Shown piece by piece: positions 1 to 8,212 of a stretch of DNA of 64,000 nucleotides; position 1 is the first letter of the stretch, and each line of letters begins with the position of its first letter. Source of the DNA: Kaistia granuli DSM 23481 (lineage in GTDB: Bacteria; Pseudomonadota; Alphaproteobacteria; Rhizobiales; Kaistiaceae). The position numbers were made by a program, and so were the translations under genes. Below the pieces are notes generated by a model. It ran no database searches. It had not been told where the DNA came from and saw only the letters and a program-made list of their open reading frames with translations. The stretch covers positions 186,001 to 250,000 of the forward strand of contig NZ_AQYH01000006.1 in assembly GCF_000380505.1 (NCBI RefSeq). The letters run 5' to 3'.

Positions 1-112
1 TTTCCTCATTGTAGGAGCCGCGATCGGCATAGTCGAAAAAGGCGCGTGGAACGCGGCGCTTCGCCAACAATCTCAGGTCTGCAATGCTCGTTGCGTCCTT
101 CAAGCCGCCCAT
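1..112 (-). CDS. alpha-hydroxy-acid (L-lactate) dehydrogenase, FMN-dependent, 5' end only
   Basis: The minus strand opens with ATG at 112 and reads 37 codons to the left edge. The peptide starts MGGLKDATSIADLRLLAKRR and continues VPRAFFDYADRGSYNEE. The pattern DLR-LA-RRVPRAFFDY-D-GS is the N-terminus of FMN-dependent alpha-hydroxy-acid dehydrogenases such as LldD, which oxidise L-lactate or related 2-hydroxy acids at the membrane or in the cytosol. A GGAG lies 8 nt before the ATG. The gene is divergent from the FCD-type GntR regulator at 216, the usual arrangement for lactate genes. Only about a tenth of the protein is present, so the exact substrate cannot be called. Confidence 0.75.
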   Translation of the reverse strand, partial: MGGLKDATSIADLRLLAKRRVPRAFFDYADRGSYNEE

Positions 113-215
113 GGCGCCGCTCCAATTTGGTCTGATTTCTTGAAAAGCGGGCCGCACCCGCCAACTGGATCAATTTCTTGACCACTTCCTGATTTCTGCT
201 GATAGGCTCTTCCGC
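113..215. promoter_or_regulatory. divergent promoter region with repeated half-sites
   Basis: This short gap separates the lactate-dehydrogenase-like gene from the GntR regulator. ATTTCTTGA occurs at 135-143 and again at 173-181, with a truncated ATTTCTG at 192-198. TGGTC at 128-132 and GACCA at 180-184 form an inverted pair. FCD-GntR regulators of the LldR group bind TGGT/ACCA-type dyads, so this is a plausible operator region, but the spacing is unusually long. Confidence 0.35.
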
Positions 216-1013
216 ATGGTGTTTCAACAGATTCCTTCCCGCGCCACGGCCGACGAGGTCGCCCGCCAGATCGAGATGCTCGTGCTCGAGGGCGTTCTGC
301 ATCCCGGCGACAAGTTGCCGGGCGAGCGCGACCTGTCGGCGACGCTCGGCGTGTCGCGACCGATCCTGCGCGATGCGCTGAAGGCACTGGAGGGGCGCGG
401 ACTGGTCGAGAGCCGGCCCGGTGGCGGCACGTATGTGGCCGCCATCGAAGGTTCGGTCTTCGCCGCGCCGATCGTCGATTTGATCGCGCAGTCGCCCAAG
501 GCCGGCGGCGACTATCTGGAATTCCGCCGCGAGATGGAGGCCAGCGCGGCCGCCATGGCGGCGGAGCGCGCCACCGAAGCCGACCGCACCATCCTTGGCC
601 GCATCATCGAGGCAATGGAGGCCGAGCACGGCAAGGACGATTTCCGGCGCGAGGCGGCGCTCGACGTCGAGTTCCACCAGGCAATCGGCGAGGCGACCCA
701 CAACATCGTCATCATCCACGTTTTGCGCGCCTGCTACCGGCTGCTCGCCGATGGCGTGTTCTACAACCGCAGCCGCCTCTATGGTCAGGCCGGCTCGCGC
801 GACCAGTTGCTCGCCCAGCACAAGGCGCTGCGCGACGCCATCTGCGCCGGCGATCCCGAAGCCGCGCGCCAGGCTGCGATCGACCATATCGACTATGTCG
901 CCGCCTCGATGAAGGACGCAGCCGAGGCCGGCGCCCGCGCCGAGATCGGAACGCTGCGTCTGATGCAGTTCGAGGAACGCGCAACGGCGAAACGGCCGGT
1001 GCGCAAGGACTGA
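216..1013 (+). CDS. FadR/GntR-family transcriptional regulator (FCD domain)
   Basis: This 265-residue protein has an N-terminal winged helix (about residues 8-75: PGDKLPGERDLSATLGVSRP, then LKALEGRGLVE and the GGGTYV wing). The C-terminal helical FCD ligand domain carries the metal-site pattern DVEFHQAI, QHKALRDAI and HID. FCD regulators are usually ligand-released repressors of organic-acid or sugar-acid genes. It is divergent from the alpha-hydroxy-acid dehydrogenase at the left edge, so an LldR-like role is the simplest inference. No strong Shine-Dalgarno precedes the ATG at 216, but the start matches where the fold begins. Confidence 0.85.
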   Translation: MVFQQIPSRATADEVARQIEMLVLEGVLHPGDKLPGERDLSATLGVSRPILRDALKALEGRGLVESRPGGGTYVAAIEGSVFAAPIVDLIAQSPKAGGDYLEFRREMEASAAAMAAERATEADRTILGRIIEAMEAEHGKDDFRREAALDVEFHQAIGEATHNIVIIHVLRACYRLLADGVFYNRSRLYGQAGSRDQLLAQHKALRDAICAGDPEAARQAAIDHIDYVAASMKDAAEAGARAEIGTLRLMQFEERATAKRPVRKD

Positions 1014-1106
1014 GATCGGCCAGCCATCGGGTGATGAACGAGGACTCGGTGCCGTTCCGGAACCATGGCATGATGCGACTATCGCACTGCGCCCGGAGGA
1101 ACCCGC

Positions 1107-1571
1107 ATGGGCCTCGCCAAGGAAACGCCGCTCTACGAGACACCGACCGATTATGAGGACGATGTCTATCTCTGGCTCTGCGAGCAGATCGAGTTGCTGC
1201 GCCAGAAGCGGATACAGGAAGTGGACCTCCCCAATCTGATCGAGGAACTCGAGGATATGGGAAGCGAGAAGCTGCATGCGCTCGAATCCGCCTACCGCCT
1301 TCTCCTCGCTCACCTCCTGAAATGGAAATACCAATCCCAGAAGCGTTCCAGCTCTTGGGAAATCACCATCGTTCGCGAACGGCACCAGATCGAGGACCGT
1401 GAGGGCGAGAGCCATACCCTGGCCGCCAAGGCAAAATCGATCGTCGACCGGATGTATGGTCGAGCCGTCCGTGAAGCTGCCATCGAGACAGGCCTGCCGC
1501 GCGAGACATTCCCGGCCGAGTGCCCGTGGACGCTCGACCAGCTTCGCGATCCGGACTTCCTGCCCGACTGA
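1107..1571 (+). CDS. DUF29 domain-containing protein
   Basis: This 154-residue, Glu/Leu-rich soluble protein fits the DUF29 family: an N-terminal YEDDVYLWLCEQIELLRQ helix, the stretch LPNLIEELEDMG, and the LLLAHLLKWKYQ segment typical of the family, ending in CPWTLDQLRDPDFLP. DUF29 proteins are common in cyanobacteria and alphaproteobacteria, often in many copies, and have no established function. A GGAGG sits 7 nt upstream of the ATG. It is convergent with the amino-acid permease, with only 3 nt between stop codons and no obvious terminator. Nothing in the sequence suggests a catalytic site. Confidence 0.8.
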   Translation: MGLAKETPLYETPTDYEDDVYLWLCEQIELLRQKRIQEVDLPNLIEELEDMGSEKLHALESAYRLLLAHLLKWKYQSQKRSSSWEITIVRERHQIEDREGESHTLAAKAKSIVDRMYGRAVREAAIETGLPRETFPAECPWTLDQLRDPDFLPD

Positions 1572-1574
1572 CCG

Positions 1575-2387
1575 CTACCGGGCGTCGCTCTTCGCCATGT
1601 GGCGCTCCAGGCCGCGGACCAGCAGCGACAGGCTGATGGTCATGACCAGGTAGAGGAACGCCACGACGTTGTAGGTCTCGAAGAACAGGAAGGTCGAGGA
1701 CGAGTAGACCTTGCCGAGTTGGGTCAGGTCCTGCACGCCGAGCGCCGAAACCAGCGCCGAATCCTTGATCATCGAGACGAAATCGTTGCCGAGCGGAGGC
1801 AGCACGGTGCGCGTCGCCTGGGGCAGCACGACGAGGCGGAACGTCTTCATCCGCGACAGGCCGAGGGCGGCGGCGGCTTCCGTCTGCCCCTTCGGCACCG
1901 CCTCGATGCCGGCGCGAAAGATCTCGGCGATGAAGGCCGAATAGCCGATGGTGAGCGCCGCGATCGCCCGCGCCGTCATGCTGAAATCGCGCACGGAAAG
2001 CCCCGGCAACAGGCCATGCTCGATCGGCATCGCCAGGGCCCAGTTCCAGAACGCCACCAGCTGCGGCGCGCCGACGAAGGCCATGTAGAACAACAGCACC
2101 AGCATCGGGATGCCGCGCACGATCTCGACATAGAAGGTGGCGATCTCGCGCAGGATCCGGTGCCGCGACGTGCGGGCAAGTGCGATCAGCAGGCCGAGGG
2201 CGGTCGCGAGCGCGAAAGCGACGAAAGTCACCCAGAGCGTGACGAACACGCCCTGCCGAACGGCGCCGAAGATCGTCGCATAATCGCCATTGGAGGCGAT
2301 CAGCCAGAGGAACAGAACGCCGAGCAAGCCGATGGCCAGCAGCCAATAGGGAATTTCGCGGCGAGTCTTTTGTGGTGGTGACGACAT
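1575..2387 (-). CDS. polar amino-acid ABC transporter permease (PAAT/HisM-GlnP type)
   Basis: This 270-residue inner-membrane permease has a first membrane span at about residues 14-30 and several later spans. The EAA-type loop reads [20 protein letters not shown], followed by [15 protein letters not shown], a signature of the His/Glu/Gln permease family. It forms the translocation path for a polar amino acid delivered by the binding protein encoded just upstream (2466-3263, same strand). The two are separated by a hairpin. Neither the partner ATPase nor a second permease is beside them, so the permease either homodimerises and borrows an ATPase or its ATPase gene lies elsewhere. Confidence 0.9.
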   Translation of the reverse strand: MSSPPQKTRREIPYWLLAIGLLGVLFLWLIASNGDYATIFGAVRQGVFVTLWVTFVAFALATALGLLIALARTSRHRILREIATFYVEIVRGIPMLVLLFYMAFVGAPQLVAFWNWALAMPIEHGLLPGLSVRDFSMTARAIAALTIGYSAFIAEIFRAGIEAVPKGQTEAAAALGLSRMKTFRLVVLPQATRTVLPPLGNDFVSMIKDSALVSALGVQDLTQLGKVYSSSTFLFFETYNVVAFLYLVMTISLSLLVRGLERHMAKSDAR

Positions 2388-2407
2388 GGAAAACTCAGGC
2401 GGCAGCC

Positions 2408-2430
2408 CCCTCTCCCGCAGGGAGAGAGGG
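2408..2430. repeat. intergenic hairpin between binding-protein and permease genes
   Basis: CCCTCTCCC at 2408-2416 pairs with a GGGAGAG...GGG arm at 2420-2430 across a 3-nt loop, with two extra bases in the right arm. It lies after the binding-protein stop and before the permease. There is no T-run, so it is more likely an mRNA-stabilising or attenuating hairpin than a full terminator. It could also be one copy of a dispersed palindrome, since a related CCCCTCTC arm occurs near 11444. Confidence 0.55.
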
Positions 2431-2465
2431 CACTGGGCGACGGTGTTGCTACCCCGAGACGAGGA

Positions 2466-3263
2466 TCACTGACCGGCGCGGTACTCGTAGAACCATTTCT
2501 GGTTCAGCTTGTCGAAGCTGCCATCGGCCTTCATCGCGGCGATGGCTGCGTTGATCGGCGCGGTCAGATCCGAGCCGGGCCTCAGGATGAAACCGAATTC
2601 CTCGGTGCCGAGCGGCTCGCCGACCACCTTGAACGAGCCCGGCGAGGCGCCGATGTAGCCATCGGCCGAGGTCTTATCCATCAGCACCGTGTCGACGTCG
2701 CCCGTCTTCAGCGCCTGCACCGACGCGCCGAACGTATCGAACAGCTTGATGCGCGGGTTCTTTTCGTCGCCGTCGAGGACGTTGTAGACGGCGACGAAGA
2801 AATTCGTCGTGCCGGCCTGCGCGCCGACAAGCAGCTTGTCGTTCGGCTTGAAGCTCGCGGCATCGGTGAAGCGGCTTTCATCGGCGCGCACCAGCATCAG
2901 CTGCTGAGAAACCATGTAAGGGTCGGAGAAATCGACCTGCTTCCTGCGTTCGTCATTGATGGTGATGCCATCCATGCCGACGTCGAACTGGCCGTCGCGC
3001 ACCGCCTGGATCATCGTGTCCCAGCTCGCCAGCTTCCAGTCGACCTTGGCGTTGAGGCGCTTGGCGATCTCGTTGAAGGCGTCGTACTCCCAGCCGATGC
3101 CCTGGCCCGTCTTCGGATCGACGAAGTTCAGCGGCGTGTAGGCGTTCTCGGTGACGGCGACGATGGTGCGGCCCTTGAGATCCGGCAGATCGGCGGCGAA
3201 CGCGGCCGTGGCGCCGAGGGTCACGGCAGCGGCCGCGAGGGCGATAGTCTTCCAAAAGCGCAT
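2466..3263 (-). CDS. polar amino-acid ABC transporter substrate-binding protein
   Basis: This 265-residue periplasmic protein belongs to bacterial solute-binding family 3. A Sec signal peptide (Lys at residue 5, hydrophobic core, AFA then AD) ends near residue 23. The mature protein shows the family pattern: TENAYTPLNF, EYDAFNEIAKRL, the WDTMIQAVRDGQFDVGMDGI segment (amino-acid backbone site), ERRKQVDFSDPY, and VGAQAGTTNFF in lobe 2. It delivers a polar amino acid to the permease at 1575-2387. It is first in the transcript and separated from the permease by a hairpin, which would favour excess binding protein. The amino acid bound cannot be assigned. Confidence 0.9.
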   Translation of the reverse strand: MRFWKTIALAAAAVTLGATAAFAADLPDLKGRTIVAVTENAYTPLNFVDPKTGQGIGWEYDAFNEIAKRLNAKVDWKLASWDTMIQAVRDGQFDVGMDGITINDERRKQVDFSDPYMVSQQLMLVRADESRFTDAASFKPNDKLLVGAQAGTTNFFVAVYNVLDGDEKNPRIKLFDTFGASVQALKTGDVDTVLMDKTSADGYIGASPGSFKVVGEPLGTEEFGFILRPGSDLTAPINAAIAAMKADGSFDKLNQKWFYEYRAGQ

Positions 3264-3365
3264 GGCGAGGTTCCAGCGTTCGATTGAGGATGCGGATGCC
3301 GCGAGCCCCCCAGGCCGCGCGGATGCACCAGCATTAGCGTTTCGGCCGGCGCTTGACGAATCCGT

Positions 3366-4067
3366 TCAGCGGATAGTGGCGACCCAGGCCCGCGCCAGCG
3401 CCCGGCCGAGCTCGTCGGCGCGATCGCCCAAGGGCCCCTCCTCGCGCGCATGGCGCGCCGGCCAGTCTGAATCGATCGACAGGGCGACGTCGGCGAAGAC
3501 CTCGTTCCACTCGCGCACCAGCGCGGTATCGGCCTCGAAATGGAACTGCGTACCGTAGACGGCGCGACCAATGCGGAAGGCCTGGTTCGGCGTCATGGCG
3601 CTGGTGGCCAGGTGCACGGCGCCTTCCGGCAGACTGAACGTATCGGAATGCCAGTGGAACAGTGGCGCGGCGCCGTCGAGGACGCCGAGCACCGGATCGG
3701 CGCGGCCGGCCTCGGTCGGCGTCACGTCCTGCCAGCCGAATTCGACCGGCCGATCGAGGACGTTCTCTGCGCCGTAGCCGCGCGCCAGGATCTGCGCGCC
3801 GAGGCAGATGCCGAGTACCGATTTGTCGGCATCGCCGAACGCCCGCATCAGGGCGGCGAGGCGCGGCAAATAGGGGTGATCGTCGTCGTCGACAGCGCTT
3901 TGTCCGCCGCCGAGTACGATGATCCCGTCATAGCCTTCGGGTCCGTCCGGCAACGGATCGCCCTCATGCGCCCGGCAGATGTCGATCACGGCGCCGGCGG
4001 CGGCCAGCACCGGCCGGATCAGGCCGAGCGATGTGGCGTGGTAGTTTTCGACAACGAGAATGCGCAT
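3366..4067 (-). CDS. class I glutamine amidotransferase (GATase1-like)
   Basis: About 233 residues with the class I glutamine amidotransferase fold. The nucleophile elbow is VLGICLGAQILARGYGA, the catalytic Cys being the C of GICLG, and the catalytic His lies in YGTQFHFEAD. Such stand-alone proteins hydrolyse glutamine or gamma-glutamyl compounds, or act in purine and polyamine metabolism; no synthetase partner is adjacent. I place the start at the ATG at 4067 (MRILVVENYHAT), where the Rossmann-like first strand begins. An upstream in-frame ATG at 4094 adds 9 residues; neither has a strong ribosome site. Confidence 0.85.
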   Translation of the reverse strand: MRILVVENYHATSLGLIRPVLAAAGAVIDICRAHEGDPLPDGPEGYDGIIVLGGGQSAVDDDDHPYLPRLAALMRAFGDADKSVLGICLGAQILARGYGAENVLDRPVEFGWQDVTPTEAGRADPVLGVLDGAAPLFHWHSDTFSLPEGAVHLATSAMTPNQAFRIGRAVYGTQFHFEADTALVREWNEVFADVALSIDSDWPARHAREEGPLGDRADELGRALARAWVATIR

Positions 4068-4154
4068 GGGATGACGGCTCGCGTGGCGGGGCATCGATCA
4101 ATAGATGCCGAACCGAACGATTCCACCAGCCCGCCGTCGCGCCTCCTGCGCCGG

Positions 4155-4640
4155 TCAAGCCAACGCGGCCAAGCCGGCATGGGCCTCGCGCAACTTGGCG
4201 ATGTCGATCTTGGTCATCTGCATCATCGCGCCCATGACGCGCTGCGCCTTGGCCGGGTCGGGATCACCGAGCAGTTCGATCAGCACCGTCGGTATCACCT
4301 GCCAGGACAGGCCGAACTTGTCCTGCAGCCAGCCGCACTGGTCGGCCCGGCCGCCCTCGCCGAGCTTCTCCCAGAAATAGTCGACCTCGTCCTGCGATTT
4401 GCAGTCGATGACGAAGGAGACGGCAGGCGTGAACTTGAAATGGGGGCCGCCGTTCAGCGCGGTAAAGGTCAGCCCCTCGATCTCGAACGAGGCGACCATG
4501 ACGCTGCCGGCCGGGCCCGGTCCCGTCTCGCCATAGCGCGAAACGTGGCCCAGCTTGCCATTCCGGAACACGGAAACGTAGAAATTGGCGGCTTCCTCGG
4601 CCTGGCCGTCGAACCAGAGAAACGGCGTGATCTTCTGCAT
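4155..4640 (-). CDS. VOC-family protein (PhnB/glyoxalase-like)
   Basis: About 161 residues matching the PhnB-like branch of the vicinal-oxygen-chelate superfamily: ITPFLWFDGQAEEAANFYVS at the start, FTALNGGPHFKFTPAVSFVI in the middle, and QDEVDYFWEKLGEGG. Annotation pipelines often name this group 3-demethylubiquinone methyltransferase, but that name is not supported for stand-alone VOC proteins. Function and substrate are unknown. I prefer the ATG at 4640, with AGGGAG 8 nt upstream; an in-frame GTG at 4649 would put that site against the start. Confidence 0.85.
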   Translation of the reverse strand: MQKITPFLWFDGQAEEAANFYVSVFRNGKLGHVSRYGETGPGPAGSVMVASFEIEGLTFTALNGGPHFKFTPAVSFVIDCKSQDEVDYFWEKLGEGGRADQCGWLQDKFGLSWQVIPTVLIELLGDPDPAKAQRVMGAMMQMTKIDIAKLREAHAGLAALA

Positions 4641-4649
4641 GTCGTTCAC

Positions 4650-4862
4650 TCCCTGTTGGGTCTACGGGGAGACGACGAGCGAAGGCCGCGGAATTCGACA
4701 ACGTGAGACGCATTTTGCAGATCGGCCCAACGGTTCGTCGCTGGGAAACAGGCACTCCCGGTCACCCATCAGTCCGCGTGATGGTTCCGCGCACAAAGAT
4801 TTGCTGGACGCCGCCCGCCATTCCTGATCTCGGTGCCTGTCCCCTGCAATGCGGACTGCCCC
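4650..4862. other. divergent intergenic region, no gene seen
   Basis: This gap separates the divergently transcribed VOC protein and the EamA transporter. Short reading frames crossing it have no recognisable domains and no ribosome sites. It must carry both promoters, but I could not identify convincing boxes. Confidence 0.4.
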
Positions 4863-5801
4863 ATGACCTCCCCCGTGACTGCTACCGCCCCCGCCTCGAT
4901 GCGGTCGAATTTTCCCAACGCTTCGATGACCCGCCTCGACTATTCGCTCTATGCGGTGACGGTGTTTGCGTGGAGCACCAGCTGGATCGCGCTCAAGCTG
5001 CAATTGGGCGTGGTCGCGCCGCAGGTGGCGCTGACCTGGCGGTTCCTGCTCGCCTCATTGGTGATGTTCGGCTGGGCGATCCTCCGCCGCCATCGCCTCG
5101 CCTTCCCGCTCGCGGATCATCTGCGTTTCGTCGGGCTCGGCTTCTTCATCTTCTCGATGAATTTCCTGCAGTTCTATGTCGGCGGCGCTAAGCTCACCTC
5201 CGGCCTGCTCGCCGTCATCTTCTCGCTGGCGTCGGTCTTCAACATGCTGCTCGGCACCGTCTTCCTGCGCCAGCCGGTCGATCGCCGCATCCTGTTCGGC
5301 GCGGCCTTCGGCTTTGGCGGCGTGGCACTGATGTTCTGGCCGGAGATCGCCGGCACCGAGATCGACCATGACGCGGCGATCGGCCTGCTGCTCTGCATCG
5401 GCGGCACGCTGTTCTTCTGCATCGGCAACATGATTTCCGCCACTACACAGAAGCGCGGCATCCCGGTCGTCTCGGCCAGCGCCTGGGGCATGGCCTATGG
5501 CACGGCGATCCTGGCGTTGACCGCGGCGGCGCTGGGCAAGCCTTTCATCATCGACCCGACCTTCCAGTACATCGCGTCCTGGCTCTGGCTGTCGCTGTTG
5601 TCGTCGGTGGTGGCGTTCTTTGCCTATCTCACGCTGCTCGGCCGCATCGGCTCCGGCCGGGCCGGCTATTCGACGGTGCTGTTCCCCGTCTTCGCGCTTT
5701 TGATCTCGACCTTCGCCGAGGGCTACCACTGGACGCTGTTCGCCATCGCCGGCCTCGGACTGGTGATGATCGGCAACATCATCGTGCTTGGACGTCGCTG
5801 A
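4863..5801 (+). CDS. EamA-family (DMT superfamily) transporter
   Basis: About 312 residues with ten predicted membrane spans in two EamA repeats, each of about five helices. The first repeat starts at LYAVTVFAWSTSWIALKL and includes LAVIFSLASVFNMLLGTVFL. The second includes GMAYGTAILALTAAALG and ends in FAIAGLGLVMIGNIIVLG. DMT proteins export or exchange amino acids, nucleotides or drugs; the substrate is not predictable. The ATG at 4863 is chosen; a GTG 30 nt earlier is possible. The gene converges on the SDR gene across a hairpin terminator. Confidence 0.88.
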   Translation: MTSPVTATAPASMRSNFPNASMTRLDYSLYAVTVFAWSTSWIALKLQLGVVAPQVALTWRFLLASLVMFGWAILRRHRLAFPLADHLRFVGLGFFIFSMNFLQFYVGGAKLTSGLLAVIFSLASVFNMLLGTVFLRQPVDRRILFGAAFGFGGVALMFWPEIAGTEIDHDAAIGLLLCIGGTLFFCIGNMISATTQKRGIPVVSASAWGMAYGTAILALTAAALGKPFIIDPTFQYIASWLWLSLLSSVVAFFAYLTLLGRIGSGRAGYSTVLFPVFALLISTFAEGYHWTLFAIAGLGLVMIGNIIVLGRR

Positions 5802-5813
5802 CGCCCGAGAAGC

Positions 5814-5839
5814 CCCCGGGAGACCCAAGCCTCCCGGGG
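5814..5839. terminator. bidirectional terminator-like hairpin
   Basis: CCCCGGGAG (5814-5822) and CTCCCGGGG (5831-5839) are perfect 9-bp arms around an 8-nt loop, between two convergent genes. No long T-run follows on either strand, but the GC-rich stem and the location support termination. Confidence 0.6.
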
Positions 5840-5846
5840 AGCCTTG

Positions 5847-6593
5847 TCAGACCATCCGCATGCTCATGCCGCCATCGATGACCAGTTGCTCGCCGGTGAT
5901 GAACTCGTTGGTCAGCAATTCGACGGCCGCGGTCGCCACCTGCTCGGGCGAGCCAAAACGCTGCAGCGGAATGCGGTTGGCGAGGTTGTTGGCACGCGCT
6001 TCCGACGTCATCGCCTCGTGGAAACGGGTCTCGATGATGCCCGGGCAGATCGTGTTGACGCGGATACCCTCATGGCCGTGATCGCGGGCGAGCGCGCGCC
6101 CCATCTGCGGCAGCGCCCCCTTGACGGTCTGGTAGGCGACCGTGGCGGGGCAGCCTCGCAAACCGGCGACTGACGAAATCAGCAGCATCGCGCCACCCTG
6201 CTTCGCCAAGGCCGCATGGGCGGCGCGGAAGAGATGGAAGGGGGCGTGGACATGGACGCGGAAGGCATTCTCCCACGCCTGCGGCGAGACGGTCAGCGCC
6301 GTGCCGGGAACGGCGCCGCCGGCGGACGGGACGAGATAGTCGATCCGGCCGAACCGGGCGAGCGCCGCATCGACGATCGCCGGGGCGCTCGCCGGTTCGG
6401 CCGCGTCGGCCGCGTGGAAGAGGACGCCGGTGATGGCGCCGAGTTCCCGCAGCAGAACCTCCACCGGCTCGTCGCGATGCCGGCCGGACAGGACGAGATC
6501 GACGCCGCGCGCCGCCAGCGCCCGGGCGATCGCGGCGCCGATGCCCCGCGTTCCACCCGTTATGATTGCAACTTTCCTTGCCGAATCGCTCAT
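5847..6593 (-). CDS. SDR-family NAD(P)-dependent oxidoreductase
   Basis: A 248-residue classical short-chain dehydrogenase. The cofactor site is ITGGTRGIGAAIARAL; the NAG-like strand has changed to VPSAGGAVPG; the catalytic Ser is in LLISSVAG and the Tyr/Lys pair in VAYQTVKGA. The C-terminus IDGGMSMRMV is typical of FabG-like members. The substrate is unknown. The ATG at 6593 is preceded by CTGAGGAGG with 5-6 nt spacing, so the 22-residue N-terminal extension offered by an upstream start is rejected. The N-A-G Asn is replaced by Ser (PSAGG), a small deviation from the family norm. Confidence 0.88.
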   Translation of the reverse strand: MSDSARKVAIITGGTRGIGAAIARALAARGVDLVLSGRHRDEPVEVLLRELGAITGVLFHAADAAEPASAPAIVDAALARFGRIDYLVPSAGGAVPGTALTVSPQAWENAFRVHVHAPFHLFRAAHAALAKQGGAMLLISSVAGLRGCPATVAYQTVKGALPQMGRALARDHGHEGIRVNTICPGIIETRFHEAMTSEARANNLANRIPLQRFGSPEQVATAAVELLTNEFITGEQLVIDGGMSMRMV

Positions 6594-6752
6594 GTGAATC
6601 CTCCTCAGATCATGGCTGGCCGTATCGTATCGGTGCACGGATTGGGTGCGCCGGTCCACCGGCGAACGGCGAGTTTCCGGGCCAATGCCCAGTCCATTGC
6701 CGTTCCGACGGCGCGCCGCTAAGGTGCCGCGCCTAATTGCTTCGGAGTACTC

Positions 6753-8123
6753 ATGGCCCGCGACGCTACCGATTCCACAATCGTCGAATCGCGCGACGAA
6801 CTTGTCGACGTGATTGCCAGCGGGTCAAAACCCAAGACGCAATGGCGGATCGGCACCGAACACGAGAAGTTCGGCTTCAACATCCAGGATCTGACGCCCG
6901 TTCCCTATGAGGGCGCGCATGGCATCGAGCGCATCCTGAGGTTGATGGAAGGCCTGCTCGGCTGGCAGCCGATCGAGGATCGCGGCCTGATCATCGGCCT
7001 CGTCGATCCGGTCGGTGGCGGCGCCATCTCGCTGGAGCCCGGCGGCCAGTTCGAGCTCTCGGGCGCGCCGCTCGAGACCATCCACCAGACCTGCCGCGAA
7101 CTGCACGCGCATCTCGCCCAGGTGCGCGAATGCGCCGAGCCGCTCGGCGTCGGCTTCATCGGCCTTGGCACATCGCCGATCTGGTCGCTGGAAGAAACGC
7201 CGGTGATGCCGAAATCGCGCTACGAGATCATGGCGCGCTACATGCCGAAGGTCGGCACGCGCGGCCTCGACATGATGTTCCGCACCTCGACCGTGCAGGT
7301 GAATCTCGACTTCTCCGATGAAGCCGACATGGTCAAGAAGATGCGCGTGTCGCTGGCCCTGCAGCCGATCGCGACCGCCCTCTTCGCCAATTCGCCCTTC
7401 ATCGACAATACCGCCAACGGGCTGCTGTCGAACCGCGCCGAGATCTGGCGCGACACCGACAACCAGCGCTCCGGCCTCATTCCCTTCGCGTTCGAGGAGG
7501 GCTTCGGCTTCGAGCGCTATGTCGACTGGGCGCTCGACGTGCCGATGTATTTCGTCAAGCGTGGCGACACCTATCACGACGTCGCCGGCCAGTCGTTCCG
7601 CGACCTGCTCAAGGGCGAGCTGCCGGGCCTGCCCGGCGAAGTGGCGACCCTGTCGGACTGGAACAACCACCTCACCACGCTGTTCCCCGATGTGCGGCTC
7701 AAGAAATACATCGAGATGCGCGGCGCCGATGCCGGGCCGTGGCGCACACTGACGGCTCTGCCGGCGCTCTGGGTCGGCCTGCTCTACGACCAGGCTTCGC
7801 TCGACGCCGCCTGGGAACTGGTCAGGGACTGGACGGCGGACGAGCGCCAGGCGCTGCGCGACGGCGTGCCCATGACGGCGCTCAAGACCCCGTTCCGCAA
7901 CCGCACCGTGCGCGAAATCGCCCGCGAGATGGTCGAGATCGCCCGCAAGGGCCTCGCCGCCCGCAAACAATTGAACAGCGACGGCCATGACGAGACGGTC
8001 TATCTGCAGCCCGTCGAGGAGACGGTCGCCAGCGGGCTGACGCCGGCCGAGCGCCTGCTCGGCGAGTATCGGACGAGCTGGAACGGCGACATCCGCGAGG
8101 TCTTCCGCCGCCACGCCTATTAA
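6753..8123 (+). CDS. gshA: glutamate-cysteine ligase
   Basis: 456 residues, the usual length of the alphaproteobacterial/plant-type enzyme (GCS2 family). It makes gamma-glutamylcysteine from glutamate, cysteine and ATP, the first and limiting step of glutathione synthesis in the cytosol. Recognisable segments are WRIGTEHEKFGF near residue 31 (metal/ATP-binding Glu), GGQFELSGAP, FIGLGTSPIWS, MMFRTSTVQVNLDF, and KKYIEMRGADAGPWRTLTAL in the second half. The start has a CGGAG-type ribosome site. gshB is not in the window. Confidence 0.95.
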   Translation: MARDATDSTIVESRDELVDVIASGSKPKTQWRIGTEHEKFGFNIQDLTPVPYEGAHGIERILRLMEGLLGWQPIEDRGLIIGLVDPVGGGAISLEPGGQFELSGAPLETIHQTCRELHAHLAQVRECAEPLGVGFIGLGTSPIWSLEETPVMPKSRYEIMARYMPKVGTRGLDMMFRTSTVQVNLDFSDEADMVKKMRVSLALQPIATALFANSPFIDNTANGLLSNRAEIWRDTDNQRSGLIPFAFEEGFGFERYVDWALDVPMYFVKRGDTYHDVAGQSFRDLLKGELPGLPGEVATLSDWNNHLTTLFPDVRLKKYIEMRGADAGPWRTLTALPALWVGLLYDQASLDAAWELVRDWTADERQALRDGVPMTALKTPFRNRTVREIAREMVEIARKGLAARKQLNSDGHDETVYLQPVEETVASGLTPAERLLGEYRTSWNGDIREVFRRHAY

Positions 8124-8136
8124 CCGCGCGCAGCAT

Positions 8137-8178
8137 TTGATCCTTCTCAATCTCTTCGGGCAGAGTAGACTCTAGACT
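8137..8178 (+). promoter_or_regulatory. candidate FNR/FixK-activated promoter of the usp gene
   Basis: TTGAT-CCTT-CTCAA at 8137-8150 matches the FNR/FixK consensus TTGAT-N4-ATCAA at 9 of 10 positions. TAGACT at 8173-8178 is a plausible -10 element. A start near 8185 would place the box centre at about -41.5, the class II activator position. There is no good -35 hexamer, as expected for an activator-dependent promoter. Universal stress genes are known FNR/FixK-regulon members in alphaproteobacteria. Confidence 0.6.
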
Positions 8179-8212
8179 CGTCCGCAGATTGATCTTGGGA
8201 ATGGAGCGCATC

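Noticed and set aside
6-1415. 469-codon minus-strand frame over the GntR and DUF29 genes
   Set aside because: Antisense frame made open by GC-rich third positions; composition is Arg/Ala/Gly/His-rich with no domain, and both plus-strand genes are well supported.
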